A stretch of DNA of 64,000 nucleotides, from the NCBI GenBank assembly GCA_041395945.1, contig JAWKZN010000001.1, positions 186,001 to 250,000 on the forward strand, in the 5' to 3' direction. Positions within the stretch are counted from its first letter, which is position 1; each line of letters begins with the position of its first letter. Under the pieces are notes generated by a model, which searched no databases, was not told where the DNA came from, and saw nothing but the letters and a program-made list of their open reading frames with translations. This stretch comes from Pseudomonadales bacterium. GTDB taxonomy: Bacteria > Pseudomonadota > Gammaproteobacteria > Pseudomonadales > Azotimanducaceae. The position numbers and the translations under genes were made by a program. Below are positions 1 through 8,151 of the stretch, in pieces.

Positions 1-1006
1 GCAGGCGGGCGATCGCGCCGTATTCCAGGGCGCGATCAGAGCTGGCGTTGCCATCCAGCCCGCGCTTGTAAACGCCCTGCACGATGGCCGCTGAGCGGAA
101 CATGTTGTAGATGAGATAGAAGGGCCAGTTGTCAATCTTTTCGAGACCGGCATGTCGGCAGTACTCGGCCACGAATTCGGCCTCGGTCGGAATGCCCAGT
201 TTGCCGAGATCCGCCTGCCACAGTCCCGGCCCCGTGTAGGCGTCGGCGTGGTAGTCCTGGCACAGATAACCCAGATCCGCGAGGCCATCGCCCAGCGTCG
301 ATAACTCCCAGTCGAGCACCGCAACCAGGCGGGGTTCTGTGGGGTGGATGAGGGTGTTGCCCAGGCGGTAGTCGCCATGCACGATCACCGAGCGGTGCTG
401 ACCAGGGATGTTCTTCGGCAGCCACTCCATCAGCCTGTCCATCTCGACGATCTCGTCGGTTTTCGAGGCAATGTACTGCTTGCTCCAGCGGCCGACCTGG
501 CGTTCGTAGTAATTGCCGGGGCGGCCGAAAGTCTCCAGACCGACAGCTTTCACGTCCACCTGGTGCAGGTGTGCCAGCACGCGTGCCAGGTCGTTGTAGA
601 TGGCGCGTCGCTCATCCGGGGTCAGTCCCGGCAGCAGGTTTTCGGTAAACAGGCGGCCCTGCACCATCTCCATGACATAGAATTTGGTGCCGATGATGGC
701 CGTGTCTTCGCAGAGGGTGTACATCCGGGGAACCGGGACATCCGTATCGGCGAGGGCGTGCATGACACGATATTCCCGGTCCACCTGGTGTGCGGAGGGC
801 AGCAGTTCGCCGGGTGGCTGCTTGCGCAGCACATAGGCCCGGCCGCTGGCTTCGAGCCGGAAGGTCGGGTTCGATTGACCACCTTCGAACTGGCGCACGC
901 TCATGGGGCCTGCGAAGCCGTCTATCTGCTCTGACAGGTAGCGGGCGAGCCGTTCCTCGTCGAAACGGTGTGCCTCACGCACAGCGGTCAGTTCTACGTT
1001 GCTCAT
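1..1006 (-). CDS. APH-fold phosphotransferase family protein, C-terminus outside the window
   Basis: This gene reads leftward and runs off the left edge; 335 residues are visible. It has the aminoglycoside phosphotransferase/choline kinase fold: a kinase N-lobe with a glycine-containing loop (FEGGQSNPTF), the catalytic loop HGDYRLGN near residue 210, and the metal-binding DWELSTLGD near residue 232. The whole pattern matches the family fused to acyl-CoA dehydrogenase in eukaryotic ACAD10/11 and usually separate in bacteria. Its likely substrate is therefore a hydroxyacyl-CoA or a related alcohol rather than an antibiotic; that is inference from family context. The start at 1006 has GGAGG six bases upstream. 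It diverges from an LLM oxidoreductase gene across 91 bp. An ACAD10/11-like dehydrogenase lies 15 kb away at 15639. Confidence 0.88.
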   Translation of the reverse strand, partial: MSNVELTAVREAHRFDEERLARYLSEQIDGFAGPMSVRQFEGGQSNPTFRLEASGRAYVLRKQPPGELLPSAHQVDREYRVMHALADTDVPVPRMYTLCEDTAIIGTKFYVMEMVQGRLFTENLLPGLTPDERRAIYNDLARVLAHLHQVDVKAVGLETFGRPGNYYERQVGRWSKQYIASKTDEIVEMDRLMEWLPKNIPGQHRSVIVHGDYRLGNTLIHPTEPRLVAVLDWELSTLGDGLADLGYLCQDYHADAYTGPGLWQADLGKLGIPTEAEFVAEYCRHAGLEKIDNWPFYLIYNMFRSAAIVQGVYKRGLDGNASSDRALEYGAIARL

Positions 1007-1097
1007 GTGGGCCTCCGGAATGAACGGCGAAGGATACGGCTTGATCTGGCCCCAGGCAAAATGCGACGCTTGCCGCTCATTCAGAGAAGGGGGCGAT

Positions 1098-2099
1098 ATG
1101 GCGCTGAAAAAGCGATTGGCGGTCACACTTCCGGCGGGGCCGTCCCTGGAGCACACCATCGCCCGGTTGCAGTGGGCGGAGGACAATGGCTTTCCCGATG
1201 CCTGGTTCAGCGACTCCGGGGCACCGGATTCCCTGACCCAGATTGCGGCGGTTGCGCATCACACACGCTCGATCCGGATCGGCGTTGCGGTCACCCCCGT
1301 GTACACCCGGACCCCGGCGGTGCTCGCGGCTTCCGCAAATGTGCTGGGTCAGGTGCTCCCCGGTCGCTTCGTGCTCGGACTGGGCTCATCGAGTCAGACG
1401 ATCATGGGTCGCTGGAACGGCATTCCGCTGCACAAACCGCTCACCCGGGTGAAAGAGACGGCTGAACTGGTCCGCTCCATGCTCAGCGGAGCCAAATCGG
1501 ATTTCAGCGGTGAGACCGTCTCCAGTCACGGTTACCGGCAGGCGCCTCTGGAAAATCCGCCACCCATCTACATCGGCGCGCTGCGTCCGAAAATGATCGA
1601 GATGGCAGCGGAAGTGGGAGACGGTGTGATTTTCAATCTCTGGCCCCGCAGTGTGCTGCCGAAGATGATGGAACACGTGCGTATCGGTGCAGAGCGCGCG
1701 GGCAAACGCTGGCAGGATGTGGAAATTGTCAATCGGGCGATGGTGCTGGCGACCGACGATAAAGTGGCAGGCCGCAACATCTTCCGGGCCGCGTTCGCTC
1801 CGTACTACGCGACTCCCGTATACAACAAGTTTCTCGCCTGGGCGGGCTTCGCAGCTGCGGCGGATCAGATCACCGAAGGCTGGGCAGCAAAGGATCGTGA
1901 CAGGACTTCCGGCGCCTTGAGCGATGATCTCATCGATGAGATCGCGATCATCGGCACCGAAGACGAGATCCGGGAACGGATCCAGGCGGATGCGGACGGC
2001 GGGGTGCACACTCATATCATCGCACCCATGGCGGCCAGTCAGGCGGATCTCGACAGGACCTTCCGGGCCTTCACCGCGGATCGCTTTCAACTGCGCTAG
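1098..2099 (+). CDS. LLM-class (F420/flavin-dependent) oxidoreductase
   Basis: A 333-residue luciferase-like monooxygenase-fold protein. Typical TIM-barrel features are visible: the early segment EDNGFPDAWFSD, the strand IRIGVAVTPVYTRTP, the loop GRFVLGLGSS, and the C-terminal IIGTEDEIRERIQ segment common in F420-dependent members. Enzymes of this class transfer hydride between F420H2 (or FMN) and an organic substrate; the substrate here cannot be read from sequence. The reading frame is open further upstream, but the start at 1098 is preferred because a GAGAAGGGGG Shine-Dalgarno stretch lies just before it and family proteins begin here. It leads a same-strand run of five genes ending at 5784, including an enoyl-CoA hydratase, which suggests a role in breakdown of an acyl-CoA or polycyclic substrate. 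Confidence 0.88.
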   Translation: MALKKRLAVTLPAGPSLEHTIARLQWAEDNGFPDAWFSDSGAPDSLTQIAAVAHHTRSIRIGVAVTPVYTRTPAVLAASANVLGQVLPGRFVLGLGSSSQTIMGRWNGIPLHKPLTRVKETAELVRSMLSGAKSDFSGETVSSHGYRQAPLENPPPIYIGALRPKMIEMAAEVGDGVIFNLWPRSVLPKMMEHVRIGAERAGKRWQDVEIVNRAMVLATDDKVAGRNIFRAAFAPYYATPVYNKFLAWAGFAAAADQITEGWAAKDRDRTSGALSDDLIDEIAIIGTEDEIRERIQADADGGVHTHIIAPMAASQADLDRTFRAFTADRFQLR

Positions 2100-2126
2100 C
2101 GCAGAGTTCAAAAAGGCCTGAAGGCG

Positions 2127-2981
2127 ATGAGTGAGCAGAAAATCATCATTGATGATCCCCGCCCCCAGGTGCGGCGGATCACGCTCAATCGTCCGGACAA
2201 ACGCAATCCTTTGTCGAACGAGCTGCGCGCCGAGCTCTTTGCAGCGCTGGAAGCGGCGGATGTGGATCCCCAGATTCGGGTAACCATTCTGCGTGGTGCG
2301 GGAAGCTGTTTTTCTGCCGGCTACGATCTCAAGTCGGATGTCAGCAGAGATCAGCCTTTCTATACCGCGCCGGGTCTCGGCAACTGGCCGCGCCATGTGG
2401 TGGAAGGTTTTTTTCATATCTGGGATCTCGCCAAGCCCGTGATCGCTCAGGTACACGGCTACTGTCTCGCGGGGGGTACCGAACTCGCGACAGCCTGCGA
2501 TCTGGTCTACGTTGCCGAAGATGCGATGATCGGCTACCCGGTAGTGCGTTCCATCAGCCCGCCGGACAACCAGTTCTATCCCTGGATTGTGGGCCTGCGC
2601 AGGGCAATGGAAATGATGCTCACCGGGGATCACATGTCCGGTGTGGAAGCGGTGGCGTGCGGGTTTGCGAATCGCGCGTTTCCTGCAGGCGATCTCGAAG
2701 CCGAGGTTCTGGCAATTGCGGAACGGGTGGCCAGGGTTCCCTCGGATCTGCAGCAGATCAACAAACGCGCCGTGCATCGTCAGATGGACGCCATGGGGAT
2801 CCGCGCGGGTATCCGGGCGGGAACCGAAATGCAGCAGCTGGCGACCTTCACCCGCACCACCCAGGCGCACCTGGCAGAACTGCGTTCCGGCCTCACGGAT
2901 GCACTGTCGAAGCGGGATGCGGCCTTCGGCGACTACCGCACACGGCAGGATTCCGGCGGCGATCAAGACGCGAAAAAATGA
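2127..2981 (+). CDS. Enoyl-CoA hydratase/isomerase family protein
   Basis: A 284-residue crotonase-fold protein. The N-terminal ITLNRPDKRNPLS, the oxyanion-hole loop FSAGYDLKSD, and the second oxyanion and active-site segment LAGGTELATACD (with a Glu in the usual region) are all present. Such enzymes hydrate or isomerise enoyl-CoA thioesters in the cytoplasm. The exact reaction is uncertain because the family includes hydratases, isomerases and hydrolases. The insertion around FYTAPGLGNWPRHVVEG between the two oxyanion segments is longer than in short fatty-acid hydratases. The gene starts 27 bp after the preceding LLM gene and is followed within about 30 bp by a histidine phosphatase gene, so co-transcription is likely. 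Confidence 0.9.
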   Translation: MSEQKIIIDDPRPQVRRITLNRPDKRNPLSNELRAELFAALEAADVDPQIRVTILRGAGSCFSAGYDLKSDVSRDQPFYTAPGLGNWPRHVVEGFFHIWDLAKPVIAQVHGYCLAGGTELATACDLVYVAEDAMIGYPVVRSISPPDNQFYPWIVGLRRAMEMMLTGDHMSGVEAVACGFANRAFPAGDLEAEVLAIAERVARVPSDLQQINKRAVHRQMDAMGIRAGIRAGTEMQQLATFTRTTQAHLAELRSGLTDALSKRDAAFGDYRTRQDSGGDQDAKK

Positions 2982-3009
2982 GGGTGCGGTCGGGGCCTGC
3001 CCTTTGACG

Positions 3010-3711
3010 ATGCTCAGAACGCTCTTCCTGGTACGACATGGCCAGACGGTCTGGAATGTCGAAGGGCGCATGCAGGGTCGACTCGATTCCGCCCTGACTG
3101 CGCAGGGGACTGAGCAGGCAGACGCTCATGGTCGTCTTCTTGGCGCGGTTGGCGGGATCGATGCCCTGTTTGTCTCGAGTGCCGGGCGCACACGTGCCAC
3201 GGCGGCACTCATTAACGCCCATGTGAAAACCCGGGTGCACTATGAGGATGCGCTGCTGGAGCGGGATATCGGCGACTGGTCCGGGCTGACCATGAGCGAA
3301 ATTGCCCGCAAAGATCCCCAGGCCTGGCAGGCGCGGATCAGCGAGCCCTACCATTTCCGTCCCCCCGGTGGCGAGAATCTTGCCGATATGTCCCGGCGCT
3401 GTGCAGCGCTGGTGGATCGCCTGCTCACAGGCTCAGACCGCAGGGTGGTCGTGGTGACACACCAGGTGATGTCCCGGGTCATCGCGGGCCGTCTGCTGGG
3501 GCTGACCGAGGCAGAAACCGTGACCACGCTGCACCCGAACGACCTTCTGTACCGGTTCGATTTCACACCAGGTGGTGTGGTGGTCAACCACTACGTGGCA
3601 GGCGACGGTCCCCGGGCTGGTTTGCTTCACCAAACCTACAGTGAAACAATCGACCGGCTGCGCGCAGCCGACACGCTGCGGGTAAGAGATCCATCAACCG
3701 GAGGCACCTGA
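3010..3711 (+). CDS. Histidine phosphatase family protein (phosphoglycerate mutase-like)
   Basis: A 233-residue protein with the histidine phosphatase signature: LVRHGQTVWN at residues 7-16 (phosphohistidine), the acid ERDIGDWSGL, and the second His in VVVTHQVMSRV. The fold covers cofactor-dependent mutases, alpha-ribazole phosphatase and broad phosphatases; the specific substrate is unknown. The reading frame is open upstream to 2641, but that part is antiparallel to the enoyl-CoA hydratase frame and the family begins at MLRTLFLVRHG, so 3010 is chosen. The stop codon overlaps the ATG of the next LLM gene by one base (TGATG), indicating translational coupling to an F420-type oxidoreductase. 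Confidence 0.88.
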   Translation: MLRTLFLVRHGQTVWNVEGRMQGRLDSALTAQGTEQADAHGRLLGAVGGIDALFVSSAGRTRATAALINAHVKTRVHYEDALLERDIGDWSGLTMSEIARKDPQAWQARISEPYHFRPPGGENLADMSRRCAALVDRLLTGSDRRVVVVTHQVMSRVIAGRLLGLTEAETVTTLHPNDLLYRFDFTPGGVVVNHYVAGDGPRAGLLHQTYSETIDRLRAADTLRVRDPSTGGT

Positions 3712-4718
3712 TGAAAGTAGACGGCGGAATCGGCTGGCAGCTCGACAAGGTCGGTGCCGAGGCCCGGGAACTCGAGGCGATGGGATACTCGGGCATTCTC
3801 AGTGCGGAGACGTCCCACGACCCCTTCTTTCCGCTGCTCATCGCAGCACAGAACACCCGGCGCGTAGACCTCATGACCTCGATCGCGGTGGCCTTTGCGC
3901 GATCGCCGATGACATTGGCCAACATCGGTCACGATCTCAATGCCGCCTCCCAGGGACGCTTTGTTCTTGGCCTCGGATCACAGATCAAGCCCCACATCAG
4001 CAAGCGCTTCAGCATGCCCTGGTCCGCACCGGCCGCCCGCATGCGTGAATTCATTCTGGCGATGCGCGCCATCTGGGCCAGCTGGCACCAGGGAGAGCCG
4101 CTGGCTTTCACCGGCAAGTTCTACACCCACACCCTGATGACGCCTTTTTTCACTCCGACCAACAACGAATTCGGGGCACCCCGGGTGTTTCTGGCGGCGG
4201 TCGGGCCGATGATGACCGAGGTCGCCGGCGAGGTGGCGGACGGGGTGATCATCCACGCCTTCACCACCGAGAAATACCTGCGCGAGACGACCCTGCCCGC
4301 ACTGGAGCGGGGCTTTGCAAAAGCGGGCCGCAAGCGCAGCGAATTCGAGATCAGCTATCCGGTGTTCGTTGCCACCGGCACAGATGAAAAGGAACTCGCC
4401 GAATCGAAGAAAGCGATCAAACAGCAGATCGCCTTCTATGGTTCCACACCCGCCTACCGGCCGGTACTCGAAAGCATCGGAGCAGGTGAACTGCAGACCG
4501 AGCTGAATGGCATGTCCAAGCAGGGTCGCTGGGTCGAGATGGGCACCCTGATTACCGACGACATGCTGGAGGCTTTTGCGATCATCGGCGAGCCGAAGCA
4601 GATTGCGGGCAAAGTGCTCGAGCGCTATGGCGATATCGTCGACCGGACTTCTGCGGCCTACGCGAACATTTCGAAAGACGATCGCGCCGATATCATCGCC
4701 CGGCTGACCGCCGCCTGA
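3711..4718 (+). CDS. LLM-class F420-dependent oxidoreductase, tandem paralogue 1 (TIGR03617-like)
   Basis: A 335-residue LLM protein starting MKVDGGIGWQLDK. It resembles the mycobacterial MSMEG_2256-type F420-dependent group; the family label is from memory of the pattern. Characteristic blocks are TSIAVAFARSPM, GRFVLGLGSQIKPHI, the C-terminal-half block EVADGVIIHAF, and FYGSTPAYRPVLE. Substrate unknown. The ATG overlaps the histidine phosphatase stop by one base. It has the same length as the next gene and aligns with it without gaps over the full protein, so the pair arose by tandem duplication. Confidence 0.9.
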   Translation: MKVDGGIGWQLDKVGAEARELEAMGYSGILSAETSHDPFFPLLIAAQNTRRVDLMTSIAVAFARSPMTLANIGHDLNAASQGRFVLGLGSQIKPHISKRFSMPWSAPAARMREFILAMRAIWASWHQGEPLAFTGKFYTHTLMTPFFTPTNNEFGAPRVFLAAVGPMMTEVAGEVADGVIIHAFTTEKYLRETTLPALERGFAKAGRKRSEFEISYPVFVATGTDEKELAESKKAIKQQIAFYGSTPAYRPVLESIGAGELQTELNGMSKQGRWVEMGTLITDDMLEAFAIIGEPKQIAGKVLERYGDIVDRTSAAYANISKDDRADIIARLTAA

Positions 4719-4776
4719 CCGGATCAGGCGTTCCCGGGTCGGTCCCCGTTCAGAACACATCAAAAGGAGTACAACC

Positions 4777-5784
4777 ATGAAAGTCGATACCGGCATTGGC
4801 CATCAGCTGGAAAAAATTCCCGCCCAGATCCGTGAGCTCGAGGCGGCCGGCTATGACGGGGTGCGTACCGCCGAAATGAACCACGACCCCTTCTTCCCGC
4901 TGCTGCTCGCCGCCGAGCACAGCGAGCGACTCGAGCTCGCCACCTCCATCGCCGTGGCCTTCGCGCGCAGCCCGATGAACCTCGCGAACATCGGCCATGA
5001 TCTCAACGCCTACTCCAAGGGCCGGTTCACTCTGGGCCTCGGCTCCCAGATCAAGCCCCACATAACCAAACGTTTCAGCATGCAGTGGGGTGCGCCGGCG
5101 GCGCAGATGCGGGAACTGGTGCTGGCGATGCGGGCAATCTGGGCGAACTGGTACGAGGGGGAGGCGCTTGCCTTCGTCGGCAAGTACTACACCCACACGC
5201 TCATGACGCCGGCCTTCACCCCCCAGGATAAGACCTATGGTGCGCCGAAGGTGATCCTGGCGGCGGTCGGCCCGCACATGACCGAGGTTGCCGGGGAGGT
5301 TGCCGACGGCATGATCATCCACCCCTTCAGCACACTGCCCTATATCGAGTCGGTGACCCTGCCCGCCATCGAGAAGGGACTGGCCAGGGCCGGCAGGCAA
5401 CGGGACGGATTCGAAATCTCTTACTCGAACTTCGTAGTCACCGGGCGGGATGAGGCGGAATTCGAAGCCTCCAGAACCGCGGCGAAGGAGCGGATCGCCT
5501 TTTACGGCTCCACGCCGGCGTATCGTGGGGTGCTCGAGTCCATCGGGGTAGGCGAACTGCAGGGGGAGCTCAACACCATGTCCAAGCAGGGCCGCTGGAA
5601 GGAGATGGGCAACCTGATCACCGACGACATCCTCAACGCCTTCGCGGTCGTCGGCACACCGGATCAGATCGCGCCGGAAATGCTGCGGCGCTACGGCAGC
5701 TTCACTGACCGCACATCGGCCACTTTTCCGGTATCGAGTGCCGAACAGCGGCATCAGATCATTTCTGCTCTGCGGGCGGGCTGA
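4777..5784 (+). CDS. LLM-class F420-dependent oxidoreductase, tandem paralogue 2 (TIGR03617-like)
   Basis: A 335-residue LLM protein beginning MKVDTGIGHQLEK, the partner of the gene 58 bp upstream. Identical blocks include HDPFFPLL, ANIGHDLNA, LGLGSQIKPHI, TEVAGEVADG and MSKQGRW. Differences cluster at residues 10-35, around 135-155 and at the C-terminus, where substrate or subunit contacts could differ. An AAAAGGAG ribosome binding site lies about 9 bases before the ATG at 4777. It is the last gene of the 1098-5784 operon; the 547-bp region that follows is non-coding. Confidence 0.9.
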   Translation: MKVDTGIGHQLEKIPAQIRELEAAGYDGVRTAEMNHDPFFPLLLAAEHSERLELATSIAVAFARSPMNLANIGHDLNAYSKGRFTLGLGSQIKPHITKRFSMQWGAPAAQMRELVLAMRAIWANWYEGEALAFVGKYYTHTLMTPAFTPQDKTYGAPKVILAAVGPHMTEVAGEVADGMIIHPFSTLPYIESVTLPAIEKGLARAGRQRDGFEISYSNFVVTGRDEAEFEASRTAAKERIAFYGSTPAYRGVLESIGVGELQGELNTMSKQGRWKEMGNLITDDILNAFAVVGTPDQIAPEMLRRYGSFTDRTSATFPVSSAEQRHQIISALRAG

Positions 5785-6331
5785 TCGGGCGATTACAGCT
5801 ATCGAAAGCGCTGGTTAGACCAATTTCTCATAGTTGGTGAGAACATCTGGCAGGTTCCGCCCGGAGCCTGTCCGAGTTTTTGCGGTGTTTGATGATAGCA
5901 ACTATTTACTTTACGTTTTGTTACATGGCCGGTACACACCCAACACCGGATCAGGAAGGAATGTGCGTCTTTCCCGGTTTATTGTGTGATGCAACATCAG
6001 TAAAATTGCCGCGTTCGTTCAGTGCACTCCCGGGATTAACTGCCCTGGACTGAGCACCGGATAAAGAACATGAACCCGGAAGGGTTCGAAGGATAAGAAC
6101 AGGAACCCGGAAGGGTTCGAAGGGGTGAGAGCAGGTGGACTGGGGCAGGAATCCGTGTGGAGTCCGTTCAGCCGCCAGTCAGACTGGAGTCCATAGGCTC
6201 ACCCATCAGGATCGTCTCTGCTGCGCAAGGTCAGCCTGAATGCGATCCGAACAACGGTTATCTGAGGAACCGGGAAACGGATCGCCAGGGTTACACAGAC
6301 CTGGGTTAAACATAAAAGGTAGAACGACCGA
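5785..6331. other. 547-bp intergenic region with palindromes and tandem hairpins
   Basis: No convincing coding frame covers this gap. The first part (5810-6000) is noticeably more AT-rich than its surroundings and is the likely promoter region for the lytic transglycosylase gene. It holds nested inverted repeats: ACCAA/TTGGT at 5819-5823 and 5834-5838, and TTCTCA/TGAGAA at 5825-5830 and 5838-5843. Two tandem 29-bp repeats follow at 6064-6123 and are listed separately. The last 200 bp shows only short open frames. I see no reliable sigma-70 hexamer pair. Confidence 0.6.
6064..6123 (+). repeat. Two tandem 29-bp repeats, each a GNRA-loop hairpin
   Basis: Copies at 6064-6092 and 6095-6123 differ by one base at their eighth position (T versus G) and have a period of 31. 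Each contains GAACCCGGAAGGGTTC (6072-6087 and 6103-6118). In RNA this folds into a six-base-pair stem GAACCC/GGGUUC closed by the tetraloop GGAA, a GNRA loop. The single difference lies outside the stem, so both hairpins are perfect. They sit about 210 bases before the lytic transglycosylase start and could act as a leader structure or protein-binding RNA. Confidence 0.8.
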
Positions 6332-7009
6332 ATGTCGAAACTGAGCCGACTTGAATATCCGAAAGCCTTACTCGAGCTGAAACTGGCGAGAGTGCGCTCG
6401 ATCTGGGCACTGTTGCCGACCGGCGCCCGCATCCTCATGAAAATCCAGCTTCTCCTCGTGGCTTTCGCACTCTGCGTGGCGAGTGCGGTACCGGTGCTGA
6501 AAATTCACCCGGGCTTCGAGCGGATCGCATTTGCCGTGCCCGCCATGGAGCGGACAGCGGTACCCTGGAAGTCCGAGGTCGACGCGTTCGGATACAAAGT
6601 CAGCCAGGCCTTCGGCGTGGGCCGGTCCACGGCCAATGAATTTGCCGGGTGGATTCTGGAGGCTTCGGAACGACAGGGCCTGGAGCCGGAACTGCTCGCC
6701 AGCCTGGTTCTCACCGAAAGCTCTTTCCGTAAACACGCCCGCTCTTCCGTCGGCGCCATCGGACCCGCCCAGGTGCGCCCCGAGTACTGGGAAGGTTTCT
6801 GCGGTTCCACCAATCTTCATGATCCGGCTGAGAACATCTATTGCGGCGCCCAGGTTCTTTCACATCTGAAAGAGCGCTGTGACGATGACACCTCCTGCGC
6901 CCTGCAGGCCTACAACGTCGGCATAAACAGCAGTGAGATGCGTACCCCCTCGCGGTACGTGACCAAGATCGACCGTTACCGGGCGCATCTGGTCAACTTT
7001 CCACTCTAG
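6332..7009 (+). CDS. Membrane-anchored lytic transglycosylase, SLT domain
   Basis: A 225-residue protein with a single hydrophobic segment (IQLLLVAFALCVASAVPVL, residues 38-56) followed by a periplasmic SLT domain. The catalytic Glu candidate is E129 in LTESSFRKHA, followed by the SLT pattern SSVGAIGPAQVRPEYW and the late AYNVG motif. It would cleave peptidoglycan glycan strands without water. An in-frame ATG at 6437 (residue 36) just before the hydrophobic stretch would give a classical signal peptide; the longer form adds 35 basic cytoplasmic residues. Both starts are plausible. It converges with a Bax-like wall protein gene 11 bp away. Confidence 0.85.
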   Translation: MSKLSRLEYPKALLELKLARVRSIWALLPTGARILMKIQLLLVAFALCVASAVPVLKIHPGFERIAFAVPAMERTAVPWKSEVDAFGYKVSQAFGVGRSTANEFAGWILEASERQGLEPELLASLVLTESSFRKHARSSVGAIGPAQVRPEYWEGFCGSTNLHDPAENIYCGAQVLSHLKERCDDDTSCALQAYNVGINSSEMRTPSRYVTKIDRYRAHLVNFPL

Positions 7010-7020
7010 TCAGCGGTTCC

Positions 7021-7680
7021 CTAGGAGCGTCTGGTTCCTCTGGCCGCGCGACTGTTTGCGCGCGCCACCCGGAAGGATTCGAACTCGGGCTGGGTGTTGA
7101 TCATGTGGGCGTAAGCGCGGGTGGCTTCCAGTGAGGAAGAGAAGCGCGACAGTGGTGTGCCCGGTGCGGTGTCCGGCTGCAGCCTGCAGATGCCCCTGCG
7201 GCACTGCAGTGCGAAGAAATTTCCGGTCTGACGTGCCCGGGGGGAGGCCCCCCAGTTCGACACCGCGGCCGCCCGTTCGAGGAGGATTGCCTGGGGGACT
7301 TCGTCCACTCTCAGCAGCAGGCGATCCACGTCCGCAAGGCTGGGATCGGCTCTGAAGGGAATGCCGTATCGATTCGAGATGCCGCGATACTGGCCTCTCT
7401 GGCTGCGGGTAAGGGCCAGTCGATTCAATACCAGCTGGCGGGTGCTCAGCACACGGCGCCGATCTTTCAGGATGAATGAATTCGCCTTCTCGATCTGTGG
7501 CGAGAGAAATTCGACAAAAGCGTCCCGAATCTGGCGTATCTCCTGGTCTGCCTGCTCGGCAGAACCCTGTTCCGCTGCCATGCTGCTGGAGGCTGTCCAG
7601 AATGTCCCCTGGCTGAGCAGCAGAAATGCCAGTACCCGGAAGCTGGCTGTGGATCGACCGGATTGCAGATTTCTGTCCAT
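7021..7680 (-). CDS. Bax-like glucosaminidase-family protein with a Val at the catalytic Glu position
   Basis: A 219-residue exported protein: hydrophobic N-terminus (residues 14-35, cleavage likely near MAA), then a Bax/GH73-like domain. The segment SNWGASPRARQTGNFFALQC and the late SLEATRAYAHMINTQPEF match the Bax pattern. In active members the first motif reads Glu-Ser-x-Trp-Gly and the Glu is the catalytic acid. Here it is V140-Ser-Asn-Trp-Gly, encoded GTG at 7263-7261, one base from GAG. The protein may be a non-catalytic peptidoglycan binder or use another acid. It converges with the lytic transglycosylase at 6332. Confidence 0.75.
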   Translation of the reverse strand: MDRNLQSGRSTASFRVLAFLLLSQGTFWTASSSMAAEQGSAEQADQEIRQIRDAFVEFLSPQIEKANSFILKDRRRVLSTRQLVLNRLALTRSQRGQYRGISNRYGIPFRADPSLADVDRLLLRVDEVPQAILLERAAAVSNWGASPRARQTGNFFALQCRRGICRLQPDTAPGTPLSRFSSSLEATRAYAHMINTQPEFESFRVARANSRAARGTRRS

Positions 7681-7785
7681 GCTGCTGAGACTACCGATTT
7701 CCCCTGGTGGTCACACCTCCAGCGCGAGTGTGACCCGGCCCTGTCCGACGGGGTCGTCTATAGGCCTATGCGGGAAGCCGTTAAG

Positions 7786-8103
7786 ATGTCGCCAGTTGAC
7801 AGTGGGAACGATCGGAACGTGTCGCGAGAAGAAGGGTCCGAGCATCTCGACGCGATCGAAGTCAGATTGCGCGAAGCGAGTCTGGATGGCAGGGCGGTCG
7901 AAGATCAGCCCGATCTGAGTCTGCTCATGCGTCGTGCCCGTCGGGAAGTCGGGTTGCGGGACGTTGTGAGCTTCGGCTTCGCACACATGCTCACCACGAT
8001 GCTTGCGCTGGTGGCTACGATTTTCAACAGAGTTCAGGCCCGTTCGGTCCAGCCGGGTCCAGCACCACTGGCGATGCCCGACAGGGACGAAGGTCACCCG
8101 TAG
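7786..8103 (+). CDS. Small hypothetical protein with one C-terminal membrane helix
   Basis: A 105-residue frame with no family I recognise. The first 70 residues are charged (many Glu, Asp and Arg). A hydrophobic segment VVSFGFAHMLTTMLALVATIF follows, then a short tail, so it would be a tail-anchored or single-pass membrane protein. The start at 7786 is chosen because GGGAAG lies 8 bases upstream; the frame is open back to 7663 and another ATG is at 7768. It is followed 48 bp later by the MscS gene on the same strand, so a link to envelope stress or channel function is possible but unproven. Confidence 0.55.
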   Translation: MSPVDSGNDRNVSREEGSEHLDAIEVRLREASLDGRAVEDQPDLSLLMRRARREVGLRDVVSFGFAHMLTTMLALVATIFNRVQARSVQPGPAPLAMPDRDEGHP

Positions 8104-8151
8104 ACCCGGATAGCGAATGATCGATCGGCTGAAAACAGGATGGAGACGGGT

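Noticed and set aside
1386..3071. A 561-codon open frame on the minus strand
   Set aside because: It is antisense to the LLM, crotonase and start of the phosphatase genes, which have clear family motifs; its translation has none and reflects high GC.
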